DNA of 12,960 bases from an uncultured Gluconobacter sp. (GTDB lineage: Bacteria; Pseudomonadota; Alphaproteobacteria; Acetobacterales; Acetobacteraceae). Under the pieces are notes generated by a model, which did not search any database, was not told the DNA's origin, and was given only the letters and a program-made list of their open reading frames with translations. A program made the translations under genes and the position numbers. Where the stretch lies: positions 1 to 12,960 of the forward strand of contig CALFLO010000090.1 in assembly GCA_937880175.1 (NCBI GenBank), given 5' to 3'. Below, in pieces: positions 7,342-12,960 of this stretch. Numbering within the stretch: position 1 is the stretch's first letter; each line of letters opens with the position of its first letter.

Positions 7342-8898
7342 TCAGAAGGTAATGCCCGTCTCGAAATCCAGAAGCAGCGGGTTCTTGTAGCGGTTCGTGC
7401 CACCCGTGCTCCAGATATACTGCGCACCCGGCCGGATCACGAGCCACGGCGTCGGACGCCAGCCATAGTTCAGCTCAAGTGCATGCTCGCCGGAAGGCTT
7501 GTTGATGCCCTGTGCACCGGCAGCCTGCATCTGGCGCGCCCAGTTCGTCAGCTTCGGGTTCACCCACAGCATCTTCATGCCGATGCTGATCGTATCATTC
7601 GGACGGCTGCGGAACGTGCCCTTGCGGGTCACACCCCAGGTGATGAAATACGGCGCCACGGACGTACGCGGATCGCCCCAGGTGAAGGACGTGAACAGCG
7701 TCGTACCACGGTTCGGATCGCCTGCATCACGCTCCAGCATCCGGTCAAACTGGAACCAGCCACCAAACCGGCCGCGGACCTTCTCGCTGGGCGCCGAAAG
7801 CAGATACTGCGCCGGGACGGAGAACATGCTCAGCTTGGAATAAACGTCGCTGACTTCGGACGTATCCCAGTAACCGCCGATTTTCACGTTGGTCTGAAGC
7901 GGGCCGCTGTAATCGTCCTTGCCACCCTGATGCCAGCCAAGCTGGAACGGAATGTAGGTGCCGATGGCATCATGAAGGTTCAGCTTCCAGCCGTTATGCG
8001 TATTCGAGATCGTAGGATCGATCGAATATGCACCGAACTGCACCAGATAATGGTCGTTCCCGGCCGGGTAGAACTTCACCCACGCCCCCGGATGAGCCGT
8101 CGGATACCAGCCATAACCCGAGTTCATCGCAATGGACTGCGGCATGCCGCAGATCGCGTTGGATTCAAACTGGCAGTACTGGCTCATGCCCCAGTAAATG
8201 GATGACTGTTCGAAATCGTTCTCGGTATTGATCTCACCAACCTCGGTCGAGACATACCGGTTCCAGGGCATTTCCCAGGACAGACGCGTCAGACGGACCG
8301 TCTCGCCCGATCCGAAAATCTGCTGCGGGCTGTCCATCGCCGGAAGCGTGGCGCCAATACCCAACCCCTGACGCGCGGTGATCAGCGTATGGAACATGCC
8401 CAGGTTCAGGCCCGTCAGCTTCTTGAGGTTGAAATCGACATTGATGCCGAATTCATCCGCATAGCGCACGGCCTTGGTCTTGCCACCCATCGGATTGCCA
8501 GCGCTATCCTCAAGATAGTGCCCGCCGATATTAATGCCCTTGTCGGTCAGCCAGGTCCGCCAGCCGCCCCAGTCACCGGTCATGGTGCTCTGGGTCAGCC
8601 AGTCATGGAATGATGCCGGGAAAAAACGGTTTTCCGTGGTGTCAGACGTGCTGGCCACAGGCTGAACGCCCTTGGGGGTCGGCTTCACGAGCTGCGGCAC
8701 GGGAGAAATGGATTTCGTCCGGATCTGGGGCGTGCCCATGGTGGCCGTGCTGGTTCTGGCGGCCGCTTTCTGGTGGCCATCCACGACACCGGCCGGTGTC
8801 GTCTGGGCCTGTCCAACGTCAGTGACGCCGGGAAGCACCGCTGTCATGGCACAGGCCGTCCACAGCGCTTTCGTCCAACCTTGTCCGAACTTCCCCAT
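7342..8898 (-). CDS. OprB-family carbohydrate-selective outer-membrane porin (second copy)
   Basis: The ATG at 8898 gives 518 residues starting with a signal peptide (1-32: Lys3, Lys10, hydrophobic 11-23, cleavage near GQAQ). Upstream in-frame codons to 9030 spoil the signal peptide. GGGAG at 8914-8910 (minus strand) is the probable ribosome binding site, with rather long spacing. A Thr/Pro-rich region (33-90) precedes the OprB hallmark TGDWGGWRTWLTDKGI (107-122). The barrel contains Cys242 and Cys250 in a C-X7-C pair, at the same positions as in the first porin, and the protein ends in a C-terminal Phe (FETGITF), the usual signal for BAM insertion. Sequence divergence from the first porin is large, so this is an old paralogue rather than a recent duplicate. 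A sugar or polyol uptake role is known for the family; the substrate is unknown. Confidence 0.92.
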   Translation of the reverse strand: MGKFGQGWTKALWTACAMTAVLPGVTDVGQAQTTPAGVVDGHQKAAARTSTATMGTPQIRTKSISPVPQLVKPTPKGVQPVASTSDTTENRFFPASFHDWLTQSTMTGDWGGWRTWLTDKGINIGGHYLEDSAGNPMGGKTKAVRYADEFGINVDFNLKKLTGLNLGMFHTLITARQGLGIGATLPAMDSPQQIFGSGETVRLTRLSWEMPWNRYVSTEVGEINTENDFEQSSIYWGMSQYCQFESNAICGMPQSIAMNSGYGWYPTAHPGAWVKFYPAGNDHYLVQFGAYSIDPTISNTHNGWKLNLHDAIGTYIPFQLGWHQGGKDDYSGPLQTNVKIGGYWDTSEVSDVYSKLSMFSVPAQYLLSAPSEKVRGRFGGWFQFDRMLERDAGDPNRGTTLFTSFTWGDPRTSVAPYFITWGVTRKGTFRSRPNDTISIGMKMLWVNPKLTNWARQMQAAGAQGINKPSGEHALELNYGWRPTPWLVIRPGAQYIWSTGGTNRYKNPLLLDFETGITF

Positions 8899-8914
8899 CT
8901 TCCAAACTGTCTCC

Positions 8915-8942
8915 CAGTGACACCATATGTAATGGGTCACTG
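8915..8942 (-). promoter_or_regulatory. Hairpin in the second porin's leader next to its ribosome binding site
   Basis: On the minus strand CAGTGAC pairs with GTCACTG (7 bp), extended by CC/GG across a bulge. The hairpin ends immediately before GGGAG, the only Shine-Dalgarno candidate. It could modulate access of ribosomes or be a protein-binding inverted repeat. Confidence 0.4.
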
Positions 8943-9006
8943 TCATACAGTCCGAAAACAGTCCAGAATAGAGCGCTGAAGACGTCAGTTTTCGTAATAT
9001 GCCTTT

Positions 9007-9041
9007 CGTGTCACAGTCCCTTCGTGACACGGCATTTTTTT
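9007..9041 (+). terminator. Plus-strand terminator-like hairpin with no plus-strand gene
   Basis: A perfect eight-base stem (CGTGTCAC at 9007-9014, GTGACACG at 9024-9031) with a nine-base loop is followed by GCA and seven T (9035-9041). It is oriented to end a plus-strand transcript, yet both flanking genes are on the minus strand. It may instead be an operator for the porin, since the arms carry the GTGACAC heptamer also seen at 8917. Confidence 0.35.
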
Positions 9042-9095
9042 ATCCGGAGATTTCTCCCGGATTACAAAAAGTTTAACGCTACAGTTTTCCGGGCC

Positions 9096-10607
9096 TTATT
9101 CCCCGATCACACTTGCGTGTTCCCGGTCCCAGCGCCGAGTCAGCGGCTCCAGCAGCGCTAGAACAACCACAACGGCTCCAGCAACTTCACACAGCGTCCG
9201 GAACAGTCCCGCATAAAGCGCTGCCCCTCCGCCACCGGCCACGACTTCCGGCGGGAGAGCGGCCTGATTGGCAATGATACTGCCCACATACATGGCAATC
9301 CCCCACAGCAGGTAGAGCGCACCCATCATGAAGCCGCTCAGCCGCGCGGGTGAATAGCGCGCAATAATCGCCAGCCCCAGCCCGTTCGTCAGCAGTTCCG
9401 CCAGAGACAGGAAGCCATATCCCACCACCATGATCCATGGTGACACCAACCCGTCCGCATGGGCCGCCGCTCCCCACCAGACGGCAAATCCGATCGCGAC
9501 CATCGCATAACCGAGAAGCATCTTGCGGGCGTGGGATGTCTGTTTCTGCTGCTGCCCCATCCGGTTGTACAGGAACGCCAGAACCGGGCTGAGGGCCATG
9601 ATCCAGACCGAATTCAGCACCTGAAACTGCCCCGCCGACATATGAAAGAGCGTCACGCCAGCGATCCGGTAGTCCCCCGAGACCCCGCGCAGGGCAAACA
9701 GCGTCAGCGACGTCATCATCTGCTGGTAGAAAACGAGATAGATCGTCCCCTGTAAGCACAGCAGGTAGGTCAGCCGCAGCCCCGGCCGCTCGGCCAGCGG
9801 TGCCCGCACATAAAGCGCAACCCAGATGGCCCCCAGGCCCACTCCCGCCGCAATAACGCACAGACGCGCCAGAGTATCGCTGCCCAAAACCCAGGCGTTG
9901 AAAACGGTCAGAAGAGCAAGGCCGCCCGCAACCATTCCGAACCGGGACAGCGGCACGGGCTGCTTTTCCGAAACCGGCGTGGTCGGCTCAAGCCAGCTGG
10001 ACCGCAGCATATAATATAGCAGCCCGATCCCCAGCCCGACAGCGCAGGTCGCAAAGGCGACTGGCGCCCCATAATGGATCTGAAGCCATGGCGTCAGCAG
10101 CATGGATGCGGTCGAGCCGACATTGACGGACATGTAGTAAAGCGTGAACGCCGCATCGAGTGCCGCGTCATCGCCCTTGTAGATCCGGCGCACCAGATTG
10201 CCCGCATTGGGTTTGAACAACCCGTTTCCGGTGGAAATCAGGGCCATCGCCACCAGAAGCAGCGTATGGGACTGAAGCGCCGCCGCCAGAAAAGCATAGC
10301 CGCAGGTCAGGGACAGGGCTCCCATGACCATCGTCCGCCGCGCGCCCAGCACACGGTCACCGATAACGCCGCCGATGACAGGCGTGATGTAGGTCAGCGC
10401 CCCGAAAGCGCCCATCATGAGATTGGCGGCCGCATCGGGCATTCTGAGCTGTTCGACCATGAACAGCGTCAGAACGGCCTGCATGCCGTAATATCCGAAC
10501 CGCTCCCACAGTTCGATGGCCAGAACGACGGTAAACGCCTTGCGGCGCAGTCCCGGAGCAGCAGCCCCGATGGCAGGTCTGGGTGAAGGAAAAGAGGAAG
10601 CGGTCAT
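9096..10607 (-). CDS. POT/PTR2-family proton-dependent oligopeptide symporter
   Basis: The protein has 503 residues of major-facilitator type with about 12-14 membrane helices. Family marks are clear. ELWERFGYYG (32-41) is the ExxERFxYYG proton-coupling motif of helix 1. GGVIGDRVLGARR (79-91) is the loop 2-3 signature. GNGLFKPNAGNLV (127-139) contains the conserved Lys132, and FTLYYMSVNVGS (154-165) is the second PTR2 signature. LAELLTNGLG in the C-terminal half supplies the conserved glutamate of helix 10. POT proteins import di- and tripeptides with protons across the inner membrane. The ATG at 10607 lies just behind a hairpin that contains the only purine-rich ribosome-site candidate. The gene follows the 49-aa membrane protein gene by 36 bases, so it may belong to the same transcript. 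Confidence 0.93.
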   Translation of the reverse strand: MTASSFPSPRPAIGAAAPGLRRKAFTVVLAIELWERFGYYGMQAVLTLFMVEQLRMPDAAANLMMGAFGALTYITPVIGGVIGDRVLGARRTMVMGALSLTCGYAFLAAALQSHTLLLVAMALISTGNGLFKPNAGNLVRRIYKGDDAALDAAFTLYYMSVNVGSTASMLLTPWLQIHYGAPVAFATCAVGLGIGLLYYMLRSSWLEPTTPVSEKQPVPLSRFGMVAGGLALLTVFNAWVLGSDTLARLCVIAAGVGLGAIWVALYVRAPLAERPGLRLTYLLCLQGTIYLVFYQQMMTSLTLFALRGVSGDYRIAGVTLFHMSAGQFQVLNSVWIMALSPVLAFLYNRMGQQQKQTSHARKMLLGYAMVAIGFAVWWGAAAHADGLVSPWIMVVGYGFLSLAELLTNGLGLAIIARYSPARLSGFMMGALYLLWGIAMYVGSIIANQAALPPEVVAGGGGAALYAGLFRTLCEVAGAVVVVLALLEPLTRRWDREHASVIGE

Positions 10608-10640
10608 GCAGAACCCGTCAGAAACCAGAAGACGGGCTGC
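10608..10640 (-). promoter_or_regulatory. Hairpin filling the leader of the peptide transporter gene
   Basis: On the minus strand GCAGCCCGTC (10640-10631) pairs with GACGGG-TT-CTGC (10619-10608): ten base pairs with a two-base bulge and an 11-base loop. It spans almost all of the 36-base gap and ends directly at the ATG. ACGGG, the best Shine-Dalgarno candidate, lies in its 3' arm. There is no T run, so it is not a terminator. Translational control is inferred. Confidence 0.45.
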
Positions 10641-10643
10641 ATC

Positions 10644-10793
10644 TTAGGGCAAATGCCATTCCCCGGCGAGGATCAGTGCATGCGTACTGATAATGCCCAG
10701 AACCCCCACGAAGATCAGCGCCACGACCCCGCCTATGATGTCACTCCACGGCCATTCCGGCAGTCTCGACCGGACGCGACGCACCATCCCCAT
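10644..10793 (-). CDS. Small single-pass membrane protein, 49 aa, unknown function
   Basis: This short gene has ATG 10793 and TAA 10644-10646. AGGAGA lies nine bases upstream inside the last codons of the J-protein gene, and only four bases separate the two genes, so it is almost certainly translated after it. The product starts with a very basic stretch (Arg5, 6, 8, 10), then LPEWPW, one hydrophobic helix at about 19-43 (DIIGGVVALIFVGVLGIIST and onwards), and a short tail ending EWHLP. By the positive-inside rule the N-terminus is cytoplasmic. There is no cysteine, signal-peptidase site or known motif, and I do not recognise the family. It could anchor or regulate the J-protein or the transporter encoded next, but that is only suggested by position. 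Confidence 0.72.
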   Translation of the reverse strand: MGMVRRVRSRLPEWPWSDIIGGVVALIFVGVLGIISTHALILAGEWHLP

Positions 10794-10797
10794 GTTT

Positions 10798-11718
10798 TCA
10801 GCTCTCCTGCTGGCTGAAGAAGGCCTCCAGCTCGGGGGAGACAGTACCGATATGGACCTGCAACGTCACCAGCAGATCACCGGCGGGATGCTTTTTATCC
10901 CCCCCGATGCCACGGCCGGACAGGCGCAGGACCTTGCCGCTGTCGGAATGCTTCGGAATCTTGACCGAGACATCGCCCTTGGGGGTTGGGACCGCGATCT
11001 TCCCGCCAAGAATGGCCGTTTTCAGATCAAGGTTCTGCGTAATGCGCAGATTGCGCCCCTCACGGACATACCGGCTGTCAGGTGTCACGGTAATCGTCAG
11101 CAGCGCGTCTCCCGCCACTCCCGGCTGCCCGTCCATCCCCGGCCGACCGGGCGCACCCTTGCCGCGCACGCGCAGGGTCTGGCCATCTTCCACACCCGGC
11201 GGAATACGGACCTCGGTATGGCCACCCTCACCCAGCGTCAGGTCAAGCGACGTCCCCAGCACGGCCTGCTGGAAAGAGATCGTCACCGCATAGCGGCGGT
11301 CAGATCCCTTGGACGCACGACGCCCGGCTGCACCACCCGGCTGGAAATCACCGCTGAAGCCGCCACTGAACATGTCTGAAAAGAACGAGCCCAGATCTTC
11401 CTGATTGAAGCCGCCCTGAAAGCCCTGCGCGCCACCACGCGAACCACCCGGTCCATGGCCACCGCCACCGAAGCCCCCGCCGAACGGTCCGCGCTCCTGC
11501 CCGTCGGCATCAATCTCGCCCCGATCGAAACGGGCGCGCTTTTCCTTGTCGCCTACAATATTATACGCCTGCCCGACTGACTTGAAGTGCTCTTCAGCCT
11601 TCTTGTCATCCGGGTTGTGATCCGGATGGTACTGCTTGGCCAGCTTCCGGTACGCGCTGCGGATTTCCTTGTCCGTCGCCGTTTTCGAAACGCCCAGTAC
11701 CGAATATGGATCGCTCAT
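10798..11718 (-). CDS. Class B J-protein (DnaJ/CbpA-like co-chaperone)
   Basis: The protein has 306 residues. The J domain (1-70) begins SDPYSVLGVSKTAT and carries the essential HPD tripeptide at 31-33, which triggers ATP hydrolysis by DnaK. A Gly/Phe-rich linker (about 76-130: GPFGGGFGGGGHGPGG and later FSGGFSGDF) follows. Two beta-sandwich client-binding domains come next (about 140-215, with the QAVLGTSLDLTL strand, and 218-305). The CxxCxGxG zinc-finger repeats of true DnaJ are absent, so this is a CbpA/DnaJ1-type protein. Its ATG overlaps the TGA of the 52-aa gene (ATGA), implying translational coupling. No dnaK or grpE gene is in the window, so it is an extra J-protein, probably cytoplasmic. 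I avoid the symbol cbpA because the E. coli partner CbpM is not recognisable next to it. Confidence 0.93.
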   Translation of the reverse strand: MSDPYSVLGVSKTATDKEIRSAYRKLAKQYHPDHNPDDKKAEEHFKSVGQAYNIVGDKEKRARFDRGEIDADGQERGPFGGGFGGGGHGPGGSRGGAQGFQGGFNQEDLGSFFSDMFSGGFSGDFQPGGAAGRRASKGSDRRYAVTISFQQAVLGTSLDLTLGEGGHTEVRIPPGVEDGQTLRVRGKGAPGRPGMDGQPGVAGDALLTITVTPDSRYVREGRNLRITQNLDLKTAILGGKIAVPTPKGDVSVKIPKHSDSGKVLRLSGRGIGGDKKHPAGDLLVTLQVHIGTVSPELEAFFSQQES

Positions 11719-11873
11719 GTCATCTCCCCGTCTTCTTCAGGTCCCTCATCCAGCAGGGAAATCAGGACCGCAATGACTTCATCCTGCGGGAATCCGGCCC
11801 GCACACCATTCGAGATCAGGGCCTGCAGTTTCGGGCGAAGATAATCCTCTGCGGGATGTCCGTCGTCTGCCAT
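11715..11873 (-). CDS. Small acidic protein, 52 aa, coupled to the J-protein gene
   Basis: ATG 11873 is preceded by GGAGG at a seven-base spacing, the best ribosome binding site of the cluster; the longer open frame to 11924 is not supported. The product (MADDGHPAEDYLRPKLQA at the start) has a predicted helical core of about 12-43 containing KLQALISNGVRAGFPQDEV and a Leu/Ile-rich IAVLISLLDEG segment, and an acidic tail (GPEEDGEM). It has no cysteine, signal peptide or membrane span. The stop overlaps the J-protein start by four bases. I do not recognise the family. E. coli CbpA has a small modulator, CbpM, encoded beside it; this protein is about half the size of CbpM and not visibly similar, so a modulator role is only a hypothesis. 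Confidence 0.72.
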   Translation of the reverse strand: MADDGHPAEDYLRPKLQALISNGVRAGFPQDEVIAVLISLLDEGPEEDGEMT

Positions 11874-11920
11874 GTCTGATCCTCCGTTATTCCCAGATGT
11901 GTGATCTCGCGGGGCTGGGG

Positions 11921-12868
11921 TCAATGTTTCAGAACAAACTCTGCAATATCAGGCACAACGGCACCATCGAGCGGAAGCGATCCATCCGCAGCCGGAACAG
12001 CCCCCAGATCTGCCAGCGGGTGGATCACATTCGAAAGCAGAACAACCTTCGCCTGAGGATCAGCCGCCTTCAGCAGAGGCAGGTCTTCGGTAGCACTCAC
12101 CTTGCGATCCGCTGCCCCCTGAATGATCAGAACCGGCCCATCATATGCCTTCAGCAGAGCTGCGGGGTCATGATGGAAAAGATCAATCATGTAGTCCTGA
12201 ACGGCTGGATGAAACAGCCCGTGCAATCCCGGATGAAGCGTCTGGACATCGACATGACGCCCGGCTTCGAGCGCATCAATGGATGCGTCAATCTGCGGCA
12301 GAACCGTCTGCGCGGACGGCAGAGCATGAAGCTGCCCGCGCAGAACTTCCCCAAGAGGCCGCCCGGGCGTGGACAGAAGGATCAGTCCACAGATATCAGC
12401 CTGCCCCTGCACGGCCGCGAGGGCGACAAGCCCACCTTCACTATGCCCTGCCAGCCAGACGCAACCTGCACCGGTTTTAGCGCGAATAACCCCAATCCAG
12501 CTCCGCACATCAGCGGCATAATCCGCAATCGTGACGTGATTGCCGTCCGCGAAGGCCTGTTTGCTGCCAAACATGCCGCGCTTGTCGATCCGGACGGAAG
12601 AAATACCGTGTTCCGCAAGGCCATCCGCAATCTGTCGCAACGTCGCAGGCTTCTGACCCAGAGCCGAGTTCCCATCGCGATCTGTCGGTCCAGAACCGGG
12701 AATCATCAGCACCACAGGCTTACCGGCGCCCGCATTGACAAACGTCCCCGCCAGTACGCCCTGCGGACCGGGCGCTTCGATCGGGCGGCTCTCGGCGGCA
12801 AGGGCGTGCGATACCGGTCCACAGACACCCGCCAGAAGGAGAAGAAAACGAAACATTCCTGACGTCAT
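11921..12868 (-). CDS. Exported alpha/beta hydrolase (serine esterase or acylhydrolase-like)
   Basis: The protein has 315 residues. ATG 12868 has AGGAGA six bases upstream. Residues 1-25 form a signal peptide (MTSGMFRFLLLLAG, cleavage after ALAA), so the enzyme is periplasmic or secreted. The alpha/beta-hydrolase core is clear. MIPGSGPTDRDGN (55-67) supplies the oxyanion-hole HG-equivalent loop, and SVRIDKRGMFGS (91-102) is typical of the esterase/lysophospholipase-like branch. GHSEGG (141-146) is the nucleophile elbow with Ser143. The acid is likely Asp254 in QGAADRKVS, and His283 in SNVIHPL completes the triad. The substrate is unknown; an ester or acyl compound in the envelope is the likely type. 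It ends 47 bases before the 52-aa gene and may head or share that transcript. Confidence 0.88.
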   Translation of the reverse strand: MTSGMFRFLLLLAGVCGPVSHALAAESRPIEAPGPQGVLAGTFVNAGAGKPVVLMIPGSGPTDRDGNSALGQKPATLRQIADGLAEHGISSVRIDKRGMFGSKQAFADGNHVTIADYAADVRSWIGVIRAKTGAGCVWLAGHSEGGLVALAAVQGQADICGLILLSTPGRPLGEVLRGQLHALPSAQTVLPQIDASIDALEAGRHVDVQTLHPGLHGLFHPAVQDYMIDLFHHDPAALLKAYDGPVLIIQGAADRKVSATEDLPLLKAADPQAKVVLLSNVIHPLADLGAVPAADGSLPLDGAVVPDIAEFVLKH

Positions 12869-12905
12869 TCCGCGTCTCCTGTTCAGATTTCCAACACCTT
12901 CCGGC

Positions 12906-12960
12906 TTACCGAGTAAATGCTCTGACGATGGCGTTTTGCTGTTTGACTTCGACGGGGAGT
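12906..12960 (-). CDS. Possible C-terminal end of an upstream gene (edge fragment)
   Basis: In one minus-strand frame the window edge encodes LPVEVKQQNAIVRAFTR followed by TAA (12908-12906), 37 bases before the hydrolase start. Third codon positions in this frame are GC-rich, unlike one alternative frame. The piece is too short to identify, and another frame is also open, so this call is tentative. Confidence 0.3.
   Translation of the reverse strand, partial: LPVEVKQQNAIVRAFTR

Larger units (their letters stand above)
8899..9095. promoter_or_regulatory. Repeat-rich region between peptide transporter and second porin
   Basis: This 197-base non-coding stretch is the promoter and leader region of the second porin (minus strand). 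It contains ACAGTCC three times (8947-8953, 8958-8964, 9013-9019), the first two exactly 11 bases apart. The heptamer GTGACAC or its complement occurs at 8917, 9008 and 9024. Three hairpins are visible (8915-8942, 9007-9031, 9042-9062). I could not identify a convincing -35/-10 pair. No clear terminator for the transporter gene is present. Confidence 0.55.

Noticed and set aside
7315..8205. Plus-strand 296-residue open frame opposite the second porin
   Set aside because: Its His/Arg-rich composition is typical of antisense reading of a GC-rich gene, and it has no motif.
9042..9062. Hairpin (ATCCGG...CCGGAT) as terminator of the peptide transporter gene
   Set aside because: On the minus strand it is followed by A residues, not T, so it does not fit an intrinsic terminator in that direction.
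9187..9861. Minus-strand 224-residue open frame inside the transporter gene
   Set aside because: It is an out-of-frame reading of the POT gene, which carries all family signatures.
11874..11924. Longer version of the 52-aa protein starting at 11924
   Set aside because: The extra 17 codons overlap the hydrolase stop and lack a ribosome binding site, while ATG 11873 has GGAGG at ideal spacing.
11897..12862. Plus-strand 321-residue open frame opposite the alpha/beta hydrolase
   Set aside because: It is antisense to a gene with signal peptide, GHSEGG elbow and a strong ribosome binding site; no motif of its own.

Overview
The window looks like a chromosomal segment of an acetic acid bacterium (Acetobacteraceae, most like Gluconobacter or a close relative). 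This is inferred from high GC content, alphaproteobacterial-style proteins, and paired OprB-type porins next to a TonB receptor. I cannot confirm the species from sequence alone. I see no insertion sequence, phage gene, CRISPR array, tRNA or rRNA.

Left part (1-2350, + strand): the 3' end of a lytic transglycosylase with a C-terminal SPOR domain, then an exported peroxiredoxin whose stop codon overlaps the GTG start of a DUF1643 protein. Facing it on the minus strand (2379-3005) is a small exported protein made of two POTRA-like domains with no outer-membrane barrel.

Middle (3006-9095): an envelope-uptake region. An OprB-family porin gene (+) ends in a strong intrinsic terminator. A TonB-dependent siderophore receptor (+) follows, with a Fur-box-like operator over its promoter, and it ends in a bidirectional terminator shared with a second OprB-family porin (-). 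Both porins are about 518 residues long and have the same Cys-X7-Cys pair. The leader regions of both porins contain hairpins and repeated motifs that look regulatory.

Right part (9096-12960, - strand, read right to left): the tail of a possible gene at the edge, an exported alpha/beta hydrolase, a 52-residue unknown protein, a class B J-protein (DnaJ/CbpA-like, no zinc finger), a 49-residue single-pass membrane protein that is easily missed, and a POT-family proton/peptide symporter. The 52-residue gene overlaps the J-protein gene by 4 bases. The 49-residue gene starts 4 bases after the J-protein gene, with an excellent ribosome binding site inside it. The transporter start lies directly behind a hairpin that fills the gap before it. 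The compact 52-aa / J-protein / 49-aa unit is the most interesting undescribed arrangement here. Linking it functionally to the hydrolase and transporter is inference from spacing only.
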